DNA of 34,310 nucleotides, taken from positions 1-34,310 of the forward strand of contig CAMJOB010000011.1 in assembly GCA_946407495.1 (NCBI GenBank), in the 5' to 3' direction. Source of the DNA: an uncultured Bacillota bacterium (lineage in GTDB: Bacteria; Bacillota_I; Bacilli_A; RF39; UBA660). The notes beneath the pieces are model-generated. The model searched no databases, had not been told where the DNA came from, and saw nothing but the letters and a program-made list of their open reading frames with translations. The position numbers and the translations under genes are program-made. Numbering within the stretch: the stretch's first letter is position 1; every line of letters begins with the position of its first letter. This document shows, one piece after another, positions 1 to 7,637 of this stretch.

Positions 1-385
1 CTAATTTACCAAGAAGTGGCATCATATCAGGAGTAGCAATCATAGTATCGAATTCGAACCAATTTTCTTTTTCGATCTTTTCAAGCATATCTACATCACC
101 AACATAGTCAGCTCCTGCTTCTTTAGCTTGAGCAGCTTTATCTCCTTTAGCAATTACTAATACTCTCTTAGTTTTACCAGTTCCTTTTGGAAGAACGATA
201 GCACCTCTTAATTGTTGATCAGCTTTCTTAGTATCAAGATTTAATCTCATTGAGATTTCAACTGAACCATCAAATTTACTGATAGAAGTTTCTTTAACTA
301 ACTTAACAGCTTCTTCTTTAGTATAAGCTTTTCCTCTTTCTACTTTTGAAGCTGCTTCTACATATTTCTTACTTCTCTTTTTCAT
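1..385 (-). CDS. rplA: Ribosomal protein L1, 3' part missing (window edge)
   Basis: L1 forms the mobile stalk of the 50S subunit near the E site and can bind its own mRNA. The visible N-terminal 128 residues start [12 protein letters not shown] and include the family segments [11 protein letters not shown] and [12 protein letters not shown]. The ATG at 385-383 is preceded by an AGGAGG at the normal distance. The reading frame is open to the left edge, so the gene is cut by the window and not broken. It is the last visible gene of the secE-nusG-rplK-rplA order typical of Bacillota, and a probable L1 binding hairpin lies just upstream. Confidence 0.97.
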   Translation of the reverse strand, partial: MKKRSKKYVEAASKVERGKAYTKEEAVKLVKETSISKFDGSVEISMRLNLDTKKADQQLRGAIVLPKGTGKTKRVLVIAKGDKAAQAKEAGADYVGDVDMLEKIEKENWFEFDTMIATPDMMPLLGKL

Positions 386-403
386 TTAAATTTTCCTCCT
401 TAT

Positions 404-431
404 GTGGTTTAAGCGGATTTATTCCTCCCAC
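404..431 (-). promoter_or_regulatory. Probable L1-binding hairpin in the rplK-rplA intergenic leader
   Basis: On the minus strand GTGGGAGG is followed 20 nt later by ACCAC. GTGG pairs with CCAC, and an inner GGA/UCC closes a small loop. This mimics the L1 site of 23S rRNA, which is known to be copied in rplK-rplA leaders for autogenous control. The site ends just before the rplA Shine-Dalgarno. The autoregulatory role is inferred from family knowledge. Confidence 0.6.
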
Positions 432-473
432 TAGATTTAAAATCTATAGGATAATTAATTATTTATTAAAATA

Positions 474-905
474 TTACTCTTGACCTTCAATAGCAATTCC
501 CATATTCTTTGCAGTTCCAGCTACGATTTTCTTTGCTTCGTCAACTGTATATGCATTTAAATCTGGAAGTTTGATTTCAGCTATTTCAGTTAATTGTGCA
601 TCTGTAATAGTTGCAACAATTTCCTTTGATCCTTTTGTAGAACCTTTTTGGATTTTTGCATACTTCTTTAATAAAAATGCTGTAGGTGGAGTTTTAATTA
701 CGAAATCAAAACTTCTATCTTCATAAATAGAAATTTCAACTGGTAAGATATCTCCCATCTTTTCTCTAGTTGCATCATTGTATTTAGTACAAAAATCTTG
801 AAGATTGATTCCTGCTGGTCCTAAAACAGTTCCAACTGGTGGAGCTGGTGTAGCTTTTCCTGCAGGGATTTGTAATTTAATTTTCTTTACTGCTTCCTTT
901 GCCAC
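474..905 (-). CDS. rplK: Ribosomal protein L11
   Basis: L11 (143 aa here, about 141 usual) forms the GTPase-associated centre with 23S rRNA. The proline-rich switch segment PAGKATPAPPVGTVLGPAGI and the C-terminal GTAKNMGI are clear. I choose the GTG at 905-903: GGAGG lies 8 nt upstream. The in-frame GTG at 914 overlaps that Shine-Dalgarno and would add three non-family residues. The gene lies between nusG and rplA, each separated by a leader with an L1-like hairpin. It has its own SigA-type promoter, so expression independent of secE-nusG is possible. Confidence 0.97.
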   Translation of the reverse strand: MAKEAVKKIKLQIPAGKATPAPPVGTVLGPAGINLQDFCTKYNDATREKMGDILPVEISIYEDRSFDFVIKTPPTAFLLKKYAKIQKGSTKGSKEIVATITDAQLTEIAEIKLPDLNAYTVDEAKKIVAGTAKNMGIAIEGQE

Positions 906-936
906 GAAAAACACCTCCTATATTTAAGTTTTCGCG

Positions 937-989
937 AGTGGTACAAATAGCTCGATTACCGCTTTTAAATCAGAACGTTGCTTCCCACT
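937..989 (-). promoter_or_regulatory. Probable L1-binding leader upstream of rplK
   Basis: On the minus strand AGTGGGAAGC and GTACCACT flank a 53-nt element. AGUGG pairs with CCACU, and the GTGGGA...ACCAC bases are the same as in the element before rplA. Its place between the rplK promoter and the ribosome binding site fits L1 autoregulation of the L11 operon. The inner part is longer than in the rplA copy. Confidence 0.5.
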
Positions 990-1019
990 AAATCTATGTA
1001 AATAAAACATAGCACAAAT

Positions 1020-1048
1020 AAAATATCACATATATCTATAAAAATCAA
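1020..1048 (-). promoter_or_regulatory. SigA-type promoter for rplK-rplA
   Basis: The -35 is TTGATT (1048-1043) and the -10 is TATTTT (1025-1020), with a 17-bp spacer. It lies just downstream of the nusG stop and upstream of the L1-like leader. The predicted transcript has a leader of about 110 nt. Confidence 0.55.
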
Positions 1049-1052
1049 GTAA

Positions 1053-1589
1053 TTATTGAGCATTTTCGATTTGACTTAATTCAACTTCTACTGAAGTTTC
1101 TTGTCCGAATAAATCAACCATTAATACAACTTTTTGATTTGGTAAATCAACTGAGTCAACTTTACCAAACATTCCATTAAATGGACCAGCGATAATTTTA
1201 ACTTTAGCACCTTCAGTTAATTCAGTATCAACATCAATTCTGCTAATTCCCATACCACCTAAGATCTTATCAACTTCAGCTGGTTGTAATGGTGTAGGTT
1301 TAGCACCTTTACCACTTGATCCAATGAATCCAGTAACACCAGGAGTATTACGTACAACATACCAAGCTTCATCAGTCATAACCATTTCAACTAAGATATA
1401 TCCAGGGAACATCTTTTTAACACGTTCCTTAGTTACTCCGTCCTTTACTTCAACTACTTTTTCTTCTGGTATAACTACACGGAAGATATAGTCTTGCATA
1501 TCCATTGATTCGCTTCTCATTTCAAGCTTTTCTTTAACTTTGTTTTCATGTCCTGAATAAGTATTAACTACATACCATTGTTTTTCCAT
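1053..1589 (-). CDS. nusG: Transcription elongation/termination factor NusG
   Basis: NusG binds RNA polymerase and modulates pausing and termination. The 178-aa protein starts with the NGN-domain signature WYVVNTYSGHENKV, contains FPGYILVEM and VRNTPGVTGFIG, and ends with the KOW segment EGAKVKIIAGPFNGMFGKV at about residues 127-145. Length matches Bacillota NusG (177 aa in B. subtilis). The Shine-Dalgarno AGAGGGGAG overlaps the secE stop, so the two genes are translationally close. A terminator-like hairpin lies in the leader of this operon. Confidence 0.98.
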   Translation of the reverse strand: MEKQWYVVNTYSGHENKVKEKLEMRSESMDMQDYIFRVVIPEEKVVEVKDGVTKERVKKMFPGYILVEMVMTDEAWYVVRNTPGVTGFIGSSGKGAKPTPLQPAEVDKILGGMGISRIDVDTELTEGAKVKIIAGPFNGMFGKVDSVDLPNQKVVLMVDLFGQETSVEVELSQIENAQ

Positions 1590-1606
1590 AATCTATTACT
1601 CCCCTC

Positions 1607-1876
1607 TTATACTAATGATTGAATTAAAGCAAATAGTAAGTTAATTACATAAAAGAATACTGAAAAGAAAATGATAAACACTATAGTTGCAATTGAATAA
1701 CGAATCATATCTTTCTTTGGAGTCCAGTGAACTTTTTCAAATTCAGTACGAATTCCGTGTAAATAAATACGGAAACGAACCCAAAGATTCTTCTTTTCTT
1801 CCTTATTTTTCTTCTTATCTTTAGCTTTAACCTCTTTAGCCTTTCCTTTTGTTTTTAGTTCTTTTTCCTTTGCCAT
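1607..1876 (-). CDS. secE: Preprotein translocase subunit SecE
   Basis: SecE is the small clamp subunit of SecYEG in the cytoplasmic membrane. The 89-aa protein has a very lysine-rich N-terminus (MAKEKELKTKGKAKEVK), the conserved amphipathic segment RTEFEKVHWTPKKD and one C-terminal membrane helix (IATIVFIIFFSVFFYVINLL). I choose the ATG at 1876; an in-frame GTG at 1885 lies inside the AGGTGGG ribosome binding site. The gene directly precedes nusG as in most Bacillota, but rpmG, which normally sits before it, is absent. Confidence 0.95.
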   Translation of the reverse strand: MAKEKELKTKGKAKEVKAKDKKKNKEEKKNLWVRFRIYLHGIRTEFEKVHWTPKKDMIRYSIATIVFIIFFSVFFYVINLLFALIQSLV

Positions 1877-1904
1877 AATACCCACCTAATTTCAATATTT
1901 TTTT

Positions 1905-1931
1905 CAAAATAAAAAACACTTCTGAGTGCTT
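1905..1931 (-). terminator. Terminator-like hairpin in the secE leader (possible attenuator)
   Basis: The minus-strand RNA forms AAGCACU/AGUGUUU (7 bp, one G-U pair) around a CAGA loop, followed by UUUUAUUUU. It lies about 10-35 nt downstream of the predicted secE promoter -10, so it would be transcribed from that promoter as well as from the upstream kinase-like gene. It may end the upstream unit, attenuate secE-nusG, or both. Confidence 0.55.
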
Positions 1932-1939
1932 ACACCTAT

Positions 1940-1968
1940 AAAATAGCATAAACACCTAGAAATGTCAA
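1940..1968 (-). promoter_or_regulatory. SigA-type promoter for secE-nusG
   Basis: A perfect -35 TTGACA (1968-1963) is followed after exactly 17 bp by TATTTT (1945-1940). It starts 4 bases after the stop codon of the kinase-like gene. Confidence 0.7.
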
Positions 1969-1971
1969 CAT

Positions 1972-2670
1972 TTAAGCCCCAATAATCATTTTATATAAAA
2001 CATATCCTAGAATTGCAATTGTCATTAATAATGGATAAATTGCAAATCTTAAGAATGCAGCTTCACGATTAATTTGACGATAGATCTTACTATTAATCTT
2101 TTCATTTGAAAACATAGAGTTTAATTCTTCAGGATTAGATTTGAAAGGAACTTCTTTAGAACTACCAAATTCGTTCTTCATTTCTTCTTCCATTTTTTCT
2201 CTTTCACGTCTTAAACGCTCTTTTTCAAAATCAGTAAAATAAACGAATGCTCCACGTTCAATAACACCACGATAATAAGGAGCATCACTTTCAGGTAATG
2301 CAGTTGCTAATTCATCAAAATGTTCTTTCGCAACTTCTGGATTAAGATAAGGTAAACAACTAGAATATAAACCGACTTGTAAGATAGAAGAAAATAATAC
2401 ATCCTCTCTTTTTAATTTATCTTGTTCTATCATATCTTCTTTGGTACGATTTGGCATTTGTAATATAGTATCAAACTTAATTTGATGATTAGAACCGTTT
2501 AATATATCAATTTTATCTGGATGAAAAGACTTAACACAATATCCACGTTCATGAATATATCTCATCGCAGAATCTAAATATAAAAATGTCTCTCTTACTT
2601 CTTCATCTGTATGACCTTCTTGAAGCCAATCAGATAAAGTAACAGAAGAATAATTCTTACGTTCGTTCAT
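1972..2670 (-). CDS. Tail-anchored protein resembling a kinase C-lobe (no N-lobe)
   Basis: This 232-aa protein has no name I can assign. Residues 38-57 (YIHERGYCVKSFHPDKIDIL) resemble a Ser/Thr kinase catalytic loop in degenerate form. IKFDTI (64-69) sits where DFG would be, and DVLFSSILQVGLYS (90-103) resembles the subdomain IX segment. The glycine loop and VAIK lysine have no counterpart, so activity is doubtful. A charged helical stretch (146-167) and one C-terminal membrane helix (about 208-230) suggest a cytoplasmic domain anchored by its tail. I choose ATG at 2670; the GTG at 2679 overlaps the AGGTGAGG ribosome binding site. It sits between the SigH-like gene and secE, where Bacillus has rpmG, with its own promoter. 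The kinase relation is a weak visual inference. Confidence 0.6.
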   Translation of the reverse strand: MNERKNYSSVTLSDWLQEGHTDEEVRETFLYLDSAMRYIHERGYCVKSFHPDKIDILNGSNHQIKFDTILQMPNRTKEDMIEQDKLKREDVLFSSILQVGLYSSCLPYLNPEVAKEHFDELATALPESDAPYYRGVIERGAFVYFTDFEKERLRREREKMEEEMKNEFGSSKEVPFKSNPEELNSMFSNEKINSKIYRQINREAAFLRFAIYPLLMTIAILGYVLYKMIIGA

Positions 2671-2692
2671 ATTCCTCACCTATCTTACCCTA

Positions 2693-2721
2693 ATTGTAAA
2701 TCATATAAATAAAAAAAACAA
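2693..2721 (-). promoter_or_regulatory. SigA-type promoter for the kinase-like gene
   Basis: The -35 TTGTTT (2721-2716) and -10 TACAAT (2698-2693) are 17 bp apart. The -35 is formed by the last bases of the upstream terminator arm and its U-tract, so terminator and promoter share DNA. Confidence 0.5.
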
Positions 2722-2746
2722 TTTAAATAGACACATTTAAACTGTT
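2711..2746 (-). terminator. Intrinsic terminator after the SigH-like gene
   Basis: A 12-bp stem (AACAGUUUAAAU with AUUUAAAUUGUU, one G-U pair) and a 6-nt loop are followed by a run of eight U. The stem contains the last codons and the TAA stop of the sigma-factor gene. Confidence 0.75.
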
Positions 2747-3304
2747 ATTTAACATTTTTCTTACACTTCTAATACGTCCATCTACAGTAGACATAGGTAA
2801 GTCTAATAATTCAGAAATTTCTCTATAAGTAAAATGATTATAACGTAATTCAAATACAATACTATATTTAAAATCTAATTTATTCTTAACTTCAAAGAAG
2901 TTTTCATTCTCAATTAATATATCTTCAACACTTTGATAATTATCAGAACTATCTCTAATTATTCTATAATTAACAACAACACTAGAGTTCAAAGGATAAT
3001 TACGCATATTATTAAAAGTTCTACAATAATTAATAATATGTCTTTCTATACATACATATGCAAAGGTAATAAACAAAGACTTTTCACCATTATATGTCCT
3101 AGACGCATATAAAAGACCCAATTTACCCTCTTGCACTAAATCATCTTCATCTATACCCGTATACTTATATTTATTTAAATAAGGCTTTATAACGCTATAT
3201 ATAAGGCCCCTATACTTTTCAAATAAAGCATCTAAAGCATCATCATTATTATTTTCTTGAACATAAGAACATAATTCATAATCATTTATATTTTTATAAT
3301 CCAA
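2723..3304 (-). CDS. sigH: RNA polymerase sigma-70 family factor, SigH-like
   Basis: The 193-aa protein has a region 2 (IDEDDLVQEGKLGLLYASRTY, about residues 50-70) and a region 4 helix-turn-helix (FTYREISELLDLPMSTVDGR). It lacks the long regions 1 and 3 of a housekeeping factor. Position between rlmB and secE-nusG matches sigH (spo0H), the early sporulation and transition-state sigma factor of B. subtilis (218 aa), although the sequence is divergent; the name rests mainly on synteny. The start is TTG at 3304 with a weak GTAGGA ribosome binding site overlapping the rlmB stop, so expression may be low. It belongs to the cysS-mrnC-rlmB unit and ends in a strong terminator. Confidence 0.72.
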   Translation of the reverse strand: MDYKNINDYELCSYVQENNNDDALDALFEKYRGLIYSVIKPYLNKYKYTGIDEDDLVQEGKLGLLYASRTYNGEKSLFITFAYVCIERHIINYCRTFNNMRNYPLNSSVVVNYRIIRDSSDNYQSVEDILIENENFFEVKNKLDFKYSIVFELRYNHFTYREISELLDLPMSTVDGRIRSVRKMLNNSLNVSI

Positions 3305-3310
3305 AATATC

Positions 3311-4009
3311 CTACTTTCTATCACGGATAATTTCATAAATCATAATACCTGCAGCTACACTAGCGTTTAAACTATTAGTAGTACCATACATAGGTATCTT
3401 TACAACATAATCACAAGACTTTTCTACTAGTTGACTCATTCCAGCACCTTCATTACCAATTACTAAAGCAATCTTTCCAGAATAATCAACACTGCGATAA
3501 TCTACACTCTTATCGCTTAAAGCAGTTCCTACTACCCAGAAACCATTATCCTTAAGATCTTTAATAGTATTAGCAATATTAGTAACAGAAACTAATCTAA
3601 CTTGATCTAAAGTTCCTACACTAGTTTTCATAACAGTAGAATTAACTTGTACTTGTCTATCTTTAGGAAGAATTATTCCATCTACTCCAGCAGCTTCACA
3701 AGTACGAATAATAGCTCCTAAATTATGAGGATCTTCTAAATGATCTAATATAACAACAAAGTTAGAATCTTCTAAAATCTCAGATAGTTGTAAATACTTA
3801 TAATCCGGGATGTTTAGAATTATACCTTGATGGTTACCATTAGACAAATGATCCATTTTGTATTTTGGAGCATATTCTACAGGAAAATTACTCTTTTCAA
3901 TAAGAGAATTTATCTCTTTATCATCAAAACCCTCTTGTAAAATTATTTTTTGTACTTTTTTATCTTTATTTAATATTTCTTTAGCTACATTTCTACCATA
4001 TACTAACAT
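3311..4009 (-). CDS. rlmB: 23S rRNA (guanosine-2'-O) methyltransferase RlmB-type (SpoU family)
   Basis: SpoU/TrmH-family enzymes methylate the ribose of guanosine in 23S rRNA using SAM and a knotted active site. Conserved motifs are present in order: NLGAIIRTCEAAG (motif 1), IGNEGAGM (motif 2) and IPMYGTTNSLNASVAAGI (motif 3). The N-terminal L30e-like part starts VYGRNVAKEIL. Length (232 aa) is usual. The ATG lies inside the 3' end of mrnC (7-nt overlap) with GGTGA encoded by mrnC, indicating translational coupling. Neighbours cysS and mrnC match B. subtilis. Confidence 0.93.
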   Translation of the reverse strand: MLVYGRNVAKEILNKDKKVQKIILQEGFDDKEINSLIEKSNFPVEYAPKYKMDHLSNGNHQGIILNIPDYKYLQLSEILEDSNFVVILDHLEDPHNLGAIIRTCEAAGVDGIILPKDRQVQVNSTVMKTSVGTLDQVRLVSVTNIANTIKDLKDNGFWVVGTALSDKSVDYRSVDYSGKIALVIGNEGAGMSQLVEKSCDYVVKIPMYGTTNSLNASVAAGIMIYEIIRDRK

Positions 4010-4386
4010 AATACTTCACCAACTATATAATCCATAATTTCTTTAATACGATCATTTTGACCCTCTAAATCTAAATATCCAATAAGTCCCTCTAATCCAG
4101 TTGCACATTTATAAGTAACAACATCACAACTCTTAGGATGAGAGTGACCTTTATTATTTCTAATTCTTGTATAAATACCTATCTCTTCTTCTGTCAAAAA
4201 AGAAGAAGCAATCATCTTCTTTACTGCCTCTGCTTGTGCAACAGCACTAACATAATGAACTGCTTCTCTTTGTAAATCATTCACATTAGCGATTCCCTTA
4301 GAAACCAAATAATGACGAATATAATTTTCATAGACAGTATCTCCAATATAGGCAAGAACCAAACTATTGATTTCTCTTGTTTGCAT
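4003..4386 (-). CDS. mrnC: Mini-ribonuclease III
   Basis: Mini-RNase III is an RNase III-type endonuclease without a double-stranded RNA-binding domain; in Bacillus it matures 23S rRNA ends. Seen here: LVLAYIGDTVYE with D16 and ATGLEGLIGYL with E99 at the catalytic positions, and the signature RNNKGHSHPKSCDVVTYK. Length is 127 aa from the ATG at 4386. An in-frame GTG at 4395 overlaps the AGGTGA ribosome binding site. The gene follows cysS by 9 nt and overlaps rlmB. Confidence 0.93.
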   Translation of the reverse strand: MQTREINSLVLAYIGDTVYENYIRHYLVSKGIANVNDLQREAVHYVSAVAQAEAVKKMIASSFLTEEEIGIYTRIRNNKGHSHPKSCDVVTYKCATGLEGLIGYLDLEGQNDRIKEIMDYIVGEVLC

Positions 4387-4395
4387 ACCTTTCAC

Positions 4396-5790
4396 CTACT
4401 TATTAATTTGATACTTTGTTCCTTCTCTTGTATCTAATAATACAATACCTTTACTTGCTAACTCATCACGAATAGAATCTGCTAAAGCAAAATCCTTATT
4501 CTTCTTAGCTTCTTTTCTTTCTTCAATCTTCTTTTCGATATATTCAACTAATTCAGAATCTACTTCATCAGTCTTTAATAAATCTAAAGAGAATACTTCA
4601 TCGAATTTCTTAACTAAAGAAATCTTTGTACTTCCATTAACTTTATCATCTTTTAAAAGGTCATAAAGTATAGTTAGTGCGTTAGAAGTATTTAAATCGT
4701 CACTTAACGCATCTTTAAATTTATTAAAATAATCATTATAAGCATCTTCTTGAACTTCTCCGTCTTCAGTTAAGTTATTAACACGATTACGTAATTTCTT
4801 TAATGTAGCTTCTGCTTGATCTAAAGCTTCATAAGAGAAAATTAATTGTTTACGATAATGTGATCCTAAACACATAAAACGGAAAGCAATTGGATCATAA
4901 CCATTTTCTTTTAATACTGAAACAGTAAGAATAGCACCTTTAGATTTACTCATCTTACCAGATTCATCTAATAAATGTTCATTATGGAACCAATAATGAC
5001 ACCATGGGTGACCTAAATAAGCTTCACTTTGAGCAATCTCATTAGTATGATGTGGGAAAATATTATCTACTCCACCACCATGGATATCTAAACGTTCTCC
5101 AAGATATTTAATAGAGATACCAGTACATTCAATATGCCATCCTGGATAACCTCTACCCCATGGAGAATCCCATTGTAATTCATGATTTTCAAACTTACTA
5201 GTTGTAAACCATAAAGCAAAATCTGCTTGATTACGTTTATTGTCATCTTCTTCAACACTTTCGCGAGCACCAACAACCATTTGATCTTCTTGATGGTTAG
5301 TTAAAACATAATAATCATCTAATTTACTAATATCAAAATAAACGTTTCCACCAGATACATAAGCATAACCCTTATCTAGTAAAACAGTAATAATCTTAAT
5401 ATAATCTTCAATATTTGCTGTTGCAGGAGAAACTACTTCTGGCATCTTACAGTTAACCAAAGCAAAATCATGGAAAAATGCTTTTGTATAGAAATCAGCT
5501 ATTTCCATTGCAGACTTATGCTCTCTTTTTCTAGCAACTTCCATCTTATCTTCACCAGAATCAGAATCACTTGTAAGATGTCCTACATCAGTAATATTCA
5601 TAGCACGATAAACATCATATCCTAGTAAACGTAATGTTTTATCTAAAACATCATGTCCAATATAATTACGGATATTACCTATATGAGCATAATGATACAC
5701 AGTAGGACCACAGGTATAAAGTTTAACTTTTCCTTCTTCTAAAGGAACAAATTCTTCAATACTTCTTGTTAATGTATTATATATTCTCAT
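4396..5790 (-). CDS. cysS: Cysteinyl-tRNA synthetase
   Basis: This class I synthetase charges tRNA-Cys. The 464-aa protein has C27 in [14 protein letters not shown] (zinc ligand and HIGH box), HIECTGI with a second zinc cysteine, the [11 protein letters not shown] segment, and KMSKSKG at about residue 280. The length matches the family. ATG at 5790 follows AGGTGA. It heads the cysS-mrnC-rlmB-sigH unit; cysE, which precedes cysS in Bacillus, is not present. Confidence 0.98.
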   Translation of the reverse strand: MRIYNTLTRSIEEFVPLEEGKVKLYTCGPTVYHYAHIGNIRNYIGHDVLDKTLRLLGYDVYRAMNITDVGHLTSDSDSGEDKMEVARKREHKSAMEIADFYTKAFFHDFALVNCKMPEVVSPATANIEDYIKIITVLLDKGYAYVSGGNVYFDISKLDDYYVLTNHQEDQMVVGARESVEEDDNKRNQADFALWFTTSKFENHELQWDSPWGRGYPGWHIECTGISIKYLGERLDIHGGGVDNIFPHHTNEIAQSEAYLGHPWCHYWFHNEHLLDESGKMSKSKGAILTVSVLKENGYDPIAFRFMCLGSHYRKQLIFSYEALDQAEATLKKLRNRVNNLTEDGEVQEDAYNDYFNKFKDALSDDLNTSNALTILYDLLKDDKVNGSTKISLVKKFDEVFSLDLLKTDEVDSELVEYIEKKIEERKEAKKNKDFALADSIRDELASKGIVLLDTREGTKYQINK

Positions 5791-5806
5791 AAAATCACCT
5801 GCCTAA

Positions 5807-5834
5807 AGTATATCATAATATTAAAAAAAGTAAA
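5807..5834 (-). promoter_or_regulatory. Possible SigA-type promoter for cysS
   Basis: TTTACT (5834-5829) and TATACT (5812-5807) are separated by 16 bp. The -10 is only 6 nt from the Shine-Dalgarno, implying an almost leaderless message; the same spacing recurs at other units here. Confidence 0.4.
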
Positions 5835-5842
5835 TAATACAA

Positions 5843-5870
5843 ACAAAAAAAAGAGTTCCGAAGAACTCTT
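5843..5870 (-). terminator. Intrinsic terminator after the YfcC-like carrier
   Basis: A perfect 8-bp stem AAGAGUUC/GAACUCUU closes a UUCG tetraloop and is followed by a run of U. It begins 4 bases after the carrier stop codon. Confidence 0.9.
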
Positions 5871-5874
5871 ATTA

Positions 5875-7542
5875 TTAGATTAATACTAATGCAGTAAATA
5901 TTACTAGGAATACAACTAATAATTCTAATAAGAATTTCCATGTATTCTTTAACCAATCTACATAAGAAACCTTTAAGTATGCTAATGTTCCCATAAGTAC
6001 TAAACTTGTTGGTGCAACTAACATTGTAAATCCTTGCATAGATTGAGCAATAATAGCAATCATATCATAAGCTTCTGCATTCTTAGTAATTCCAGAAATA
6101 TATGGAACAACTAATTGGAATGCATAATATGGATCATAATTGAATAATGCTGATAAAGCAGTTGTAACTGCAGTAGTGAATACGTTAAAGTCACCAGTAA
6201 TATCTAAGAAGAACTTATAAACTGTAGTTTGATAAGAATTAGATACGTTTAATACTAAAGCAACATAAACTAATACACTGATAATTGCAGGAACTAACGC
6301 TCTCTTCATTCCTTCAATAGCTCCATCGATAACATCATCGATTTTAACTCTATAGATAACTACTAATAGAACTGAGAAAAGTCCTAAAGTAAAGATCAAA
6401 TCAGAGATTGTCCATGAACCAAATGGTGGGAATTGATTATTTGTACCAGCTAATTTAGAGAATAATTCAAATCCAAATACCTTGAATCCATAAACAGCCT
6501 TCATTGCATCTTCCATGAATGATAATCCAAATACTGAATTCCATGGAATGAAAGCAACGATTAATATAACAAATAGTAAAGAGAATGCAGCAATTAATGC
6601 CCATGTACTATGTTTCTTATCTTCTTCAGCAGGAATTAAATAACTATCTGTTTCTTCACTACCTTTGATTACGATAACATCGTCTGCAGCAGCTGCAGCT
6701 TTATTATTATTCTTACTTGATTTCTTTGTACTACCCTTCTTAGTAGTTTTCTTTGTAGATTCTTTCTTAGAATCTTTAGCAGCAGTTTTCTTAGAAGTAG
6801 CTTTCTTAGCAGGTTTCTTTTCTTCAACCTTAACTTCAGCTTTTTCAACTTTTTCTTCTTTCACTTCTACTTCTTTAACTTCTTCCTTCTCTACTTTTTC
6901 TACTTTTGCAGTAACTTTATTGTTCTTTTTGATATACATAATTGTATTAACAACTAGAACAGCAAGTCCAACTACAAGAATAGCAACTCTAACAGGAATA
7001 TTGCTAGTGATTGATAATCCATTATCTTCACTACCTAAAATTTGGTAAAGAATATTTACATTTTCAGTAGCATATGTAGCACCAGCTACACCAATCATAG
7101 TAGAACCAACTAATGTTAAAGCAGCTACGATTTTATCATATCCCATTAATAGGATAACAGATGCGATGAATGGGAAGAATAAAACTAACCCTAATTGAAC
7201 ACCACAAACTGAAGTAGCAACTGCAAGAACTATCATAGTTAATCCAATAACTAATTCTCCTTTTGATTTTAATTTATTAGCAGTTGAATCTAATAAATTA
7301 CGATAAGCAGGAATCTTGTATAGAATACCATAGAATGCACCAACAGCTAAAATAAATAAAGTTGCTGGATAGAAATTTGAAATTGCAATAAATGGATAAA
7401 CTAATAAATCATAGAACCCTACTTGAACGCGTCCTATTTCCGTATATTCACCCGAATATGATGCTGCCGGTAATATCCAAGTTAGTAATACGAACACTGC
7501 CAAAGTGATTAGAACGACTTTGATTGCATTGTGTTTTTTCAT
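5875..7542 (-). CDS. YfcC/DcuC-family membrane carrier with a lysine-rich, histone-like cytoplasmic insert
   Basis: This 555-aa polytopic membrane protein has about 12 hydrophobic segments. Its C-terminus (VAPTSLVLMGTLAYLKVSYVDW) and general layout resemble the YfcC/AbgT/DcuC group of anion or amino-acid carriers. The substrate cannot be read from sequence. Residues 206-288, between two membrane blocks, form a loop not usual in the family: a Glu/Lys/Val-rich stretch (about 209-243), then a Lys/Ala/Ser/Thr stretch resembling histone H1 tails (244-281), then five alanines. The frame is continuous through the insert, and hydrophobic segments resume at about 314. The gene is a single unit with a strong promoter and terminator. 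A lysine carrier role is tempting beside lysS but unsupported. Confidence 0.75.
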   Translation of the reverse strand: MKKHNAIKVVLITLAVFVLLTWILPAASYSGEYTEIGRVQVGFYDLLVYPFIAISNFYPATLFILAVGAFYGILYKIPAYRNLLDSTANKLKSKGELVIGLTMIVLAVATSVCGVQLGLVLFFPFIASVILLMGYDKIVAALTLVGSTMIGVAGATYATENVNILYQILGSEDNGLSITSNIPVRVAILVVGLAVLVVNTIMYIKKNNKVTAKVEKVEKEEVKEVEVKEEKVEKAEVKVEEKKPAKKATSKKTAAKDSKKESTKKTTKKGSTKKSSKNNNKAAAAADDVIVIKGSEETDSYLIPAEEDKKHSTWALIAAFSLLFVILIVAFIPWNSVFGLSFMEDAMKAVYGFKVFGFELFSKLAGTNNQFPPFGSWTISDLIFTLGLFSVLLVVIYRVKIDDVIDGAIEGMKRALVPAIISVLVYVALVLNVSNSYQTTVYKFFLDITGDFNVFTTAVTTALSALFNYDPYYAFQLVVPYISGITKNAEAYDMIAIIAQSMQGFTMLVAPTSLVLMGTLAYLKVSYVDWLKNTWKFLLELLVVFLVIFTALVLI

Positions 7543-7560
7543 AAATGACCTCCCACTATC

Positions 7561-7589
7561 ATTATATCTATTAAACCCTTACTTATCAA
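7561..7589 (-). promoter_or_regulatory. SigA-type promoter for the YfcC-like carrier
   Basis: TTGATA (7589-7584), 17-bp spacer and a perfect TATAAT (7566-7561). The -10 ends 6 nt before GGGAGG, so the transcript would start at the Shine-Dalgarno. Confidence 0.75.
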
Positions 7590-7609
7590 TACTTTCACAA
7601 AAAAAACAC

Positions 7610-7637
7610 AAAAAAAGAGGCTCTATTCAGAGTCTCT
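7610..7637 (-). terminator. Intrinsic terminator after lysS
   Basis: A 9-bp stem with one A/C mismatch (AGAG-A-CUCU with AGAG-C-CUCU) and a GAAU loop is followed by a U-run. The stem includes the last lysS codons and the TAG stop. Confidence 0.75.

Noticed and set aside
6665-7048. Plus-strand frame of 127 codons
   Set aside because: It is the antisense of the lysine-rich insert of the carrier, whose codons read as Ser/Phe/Leu runs on the other strand.
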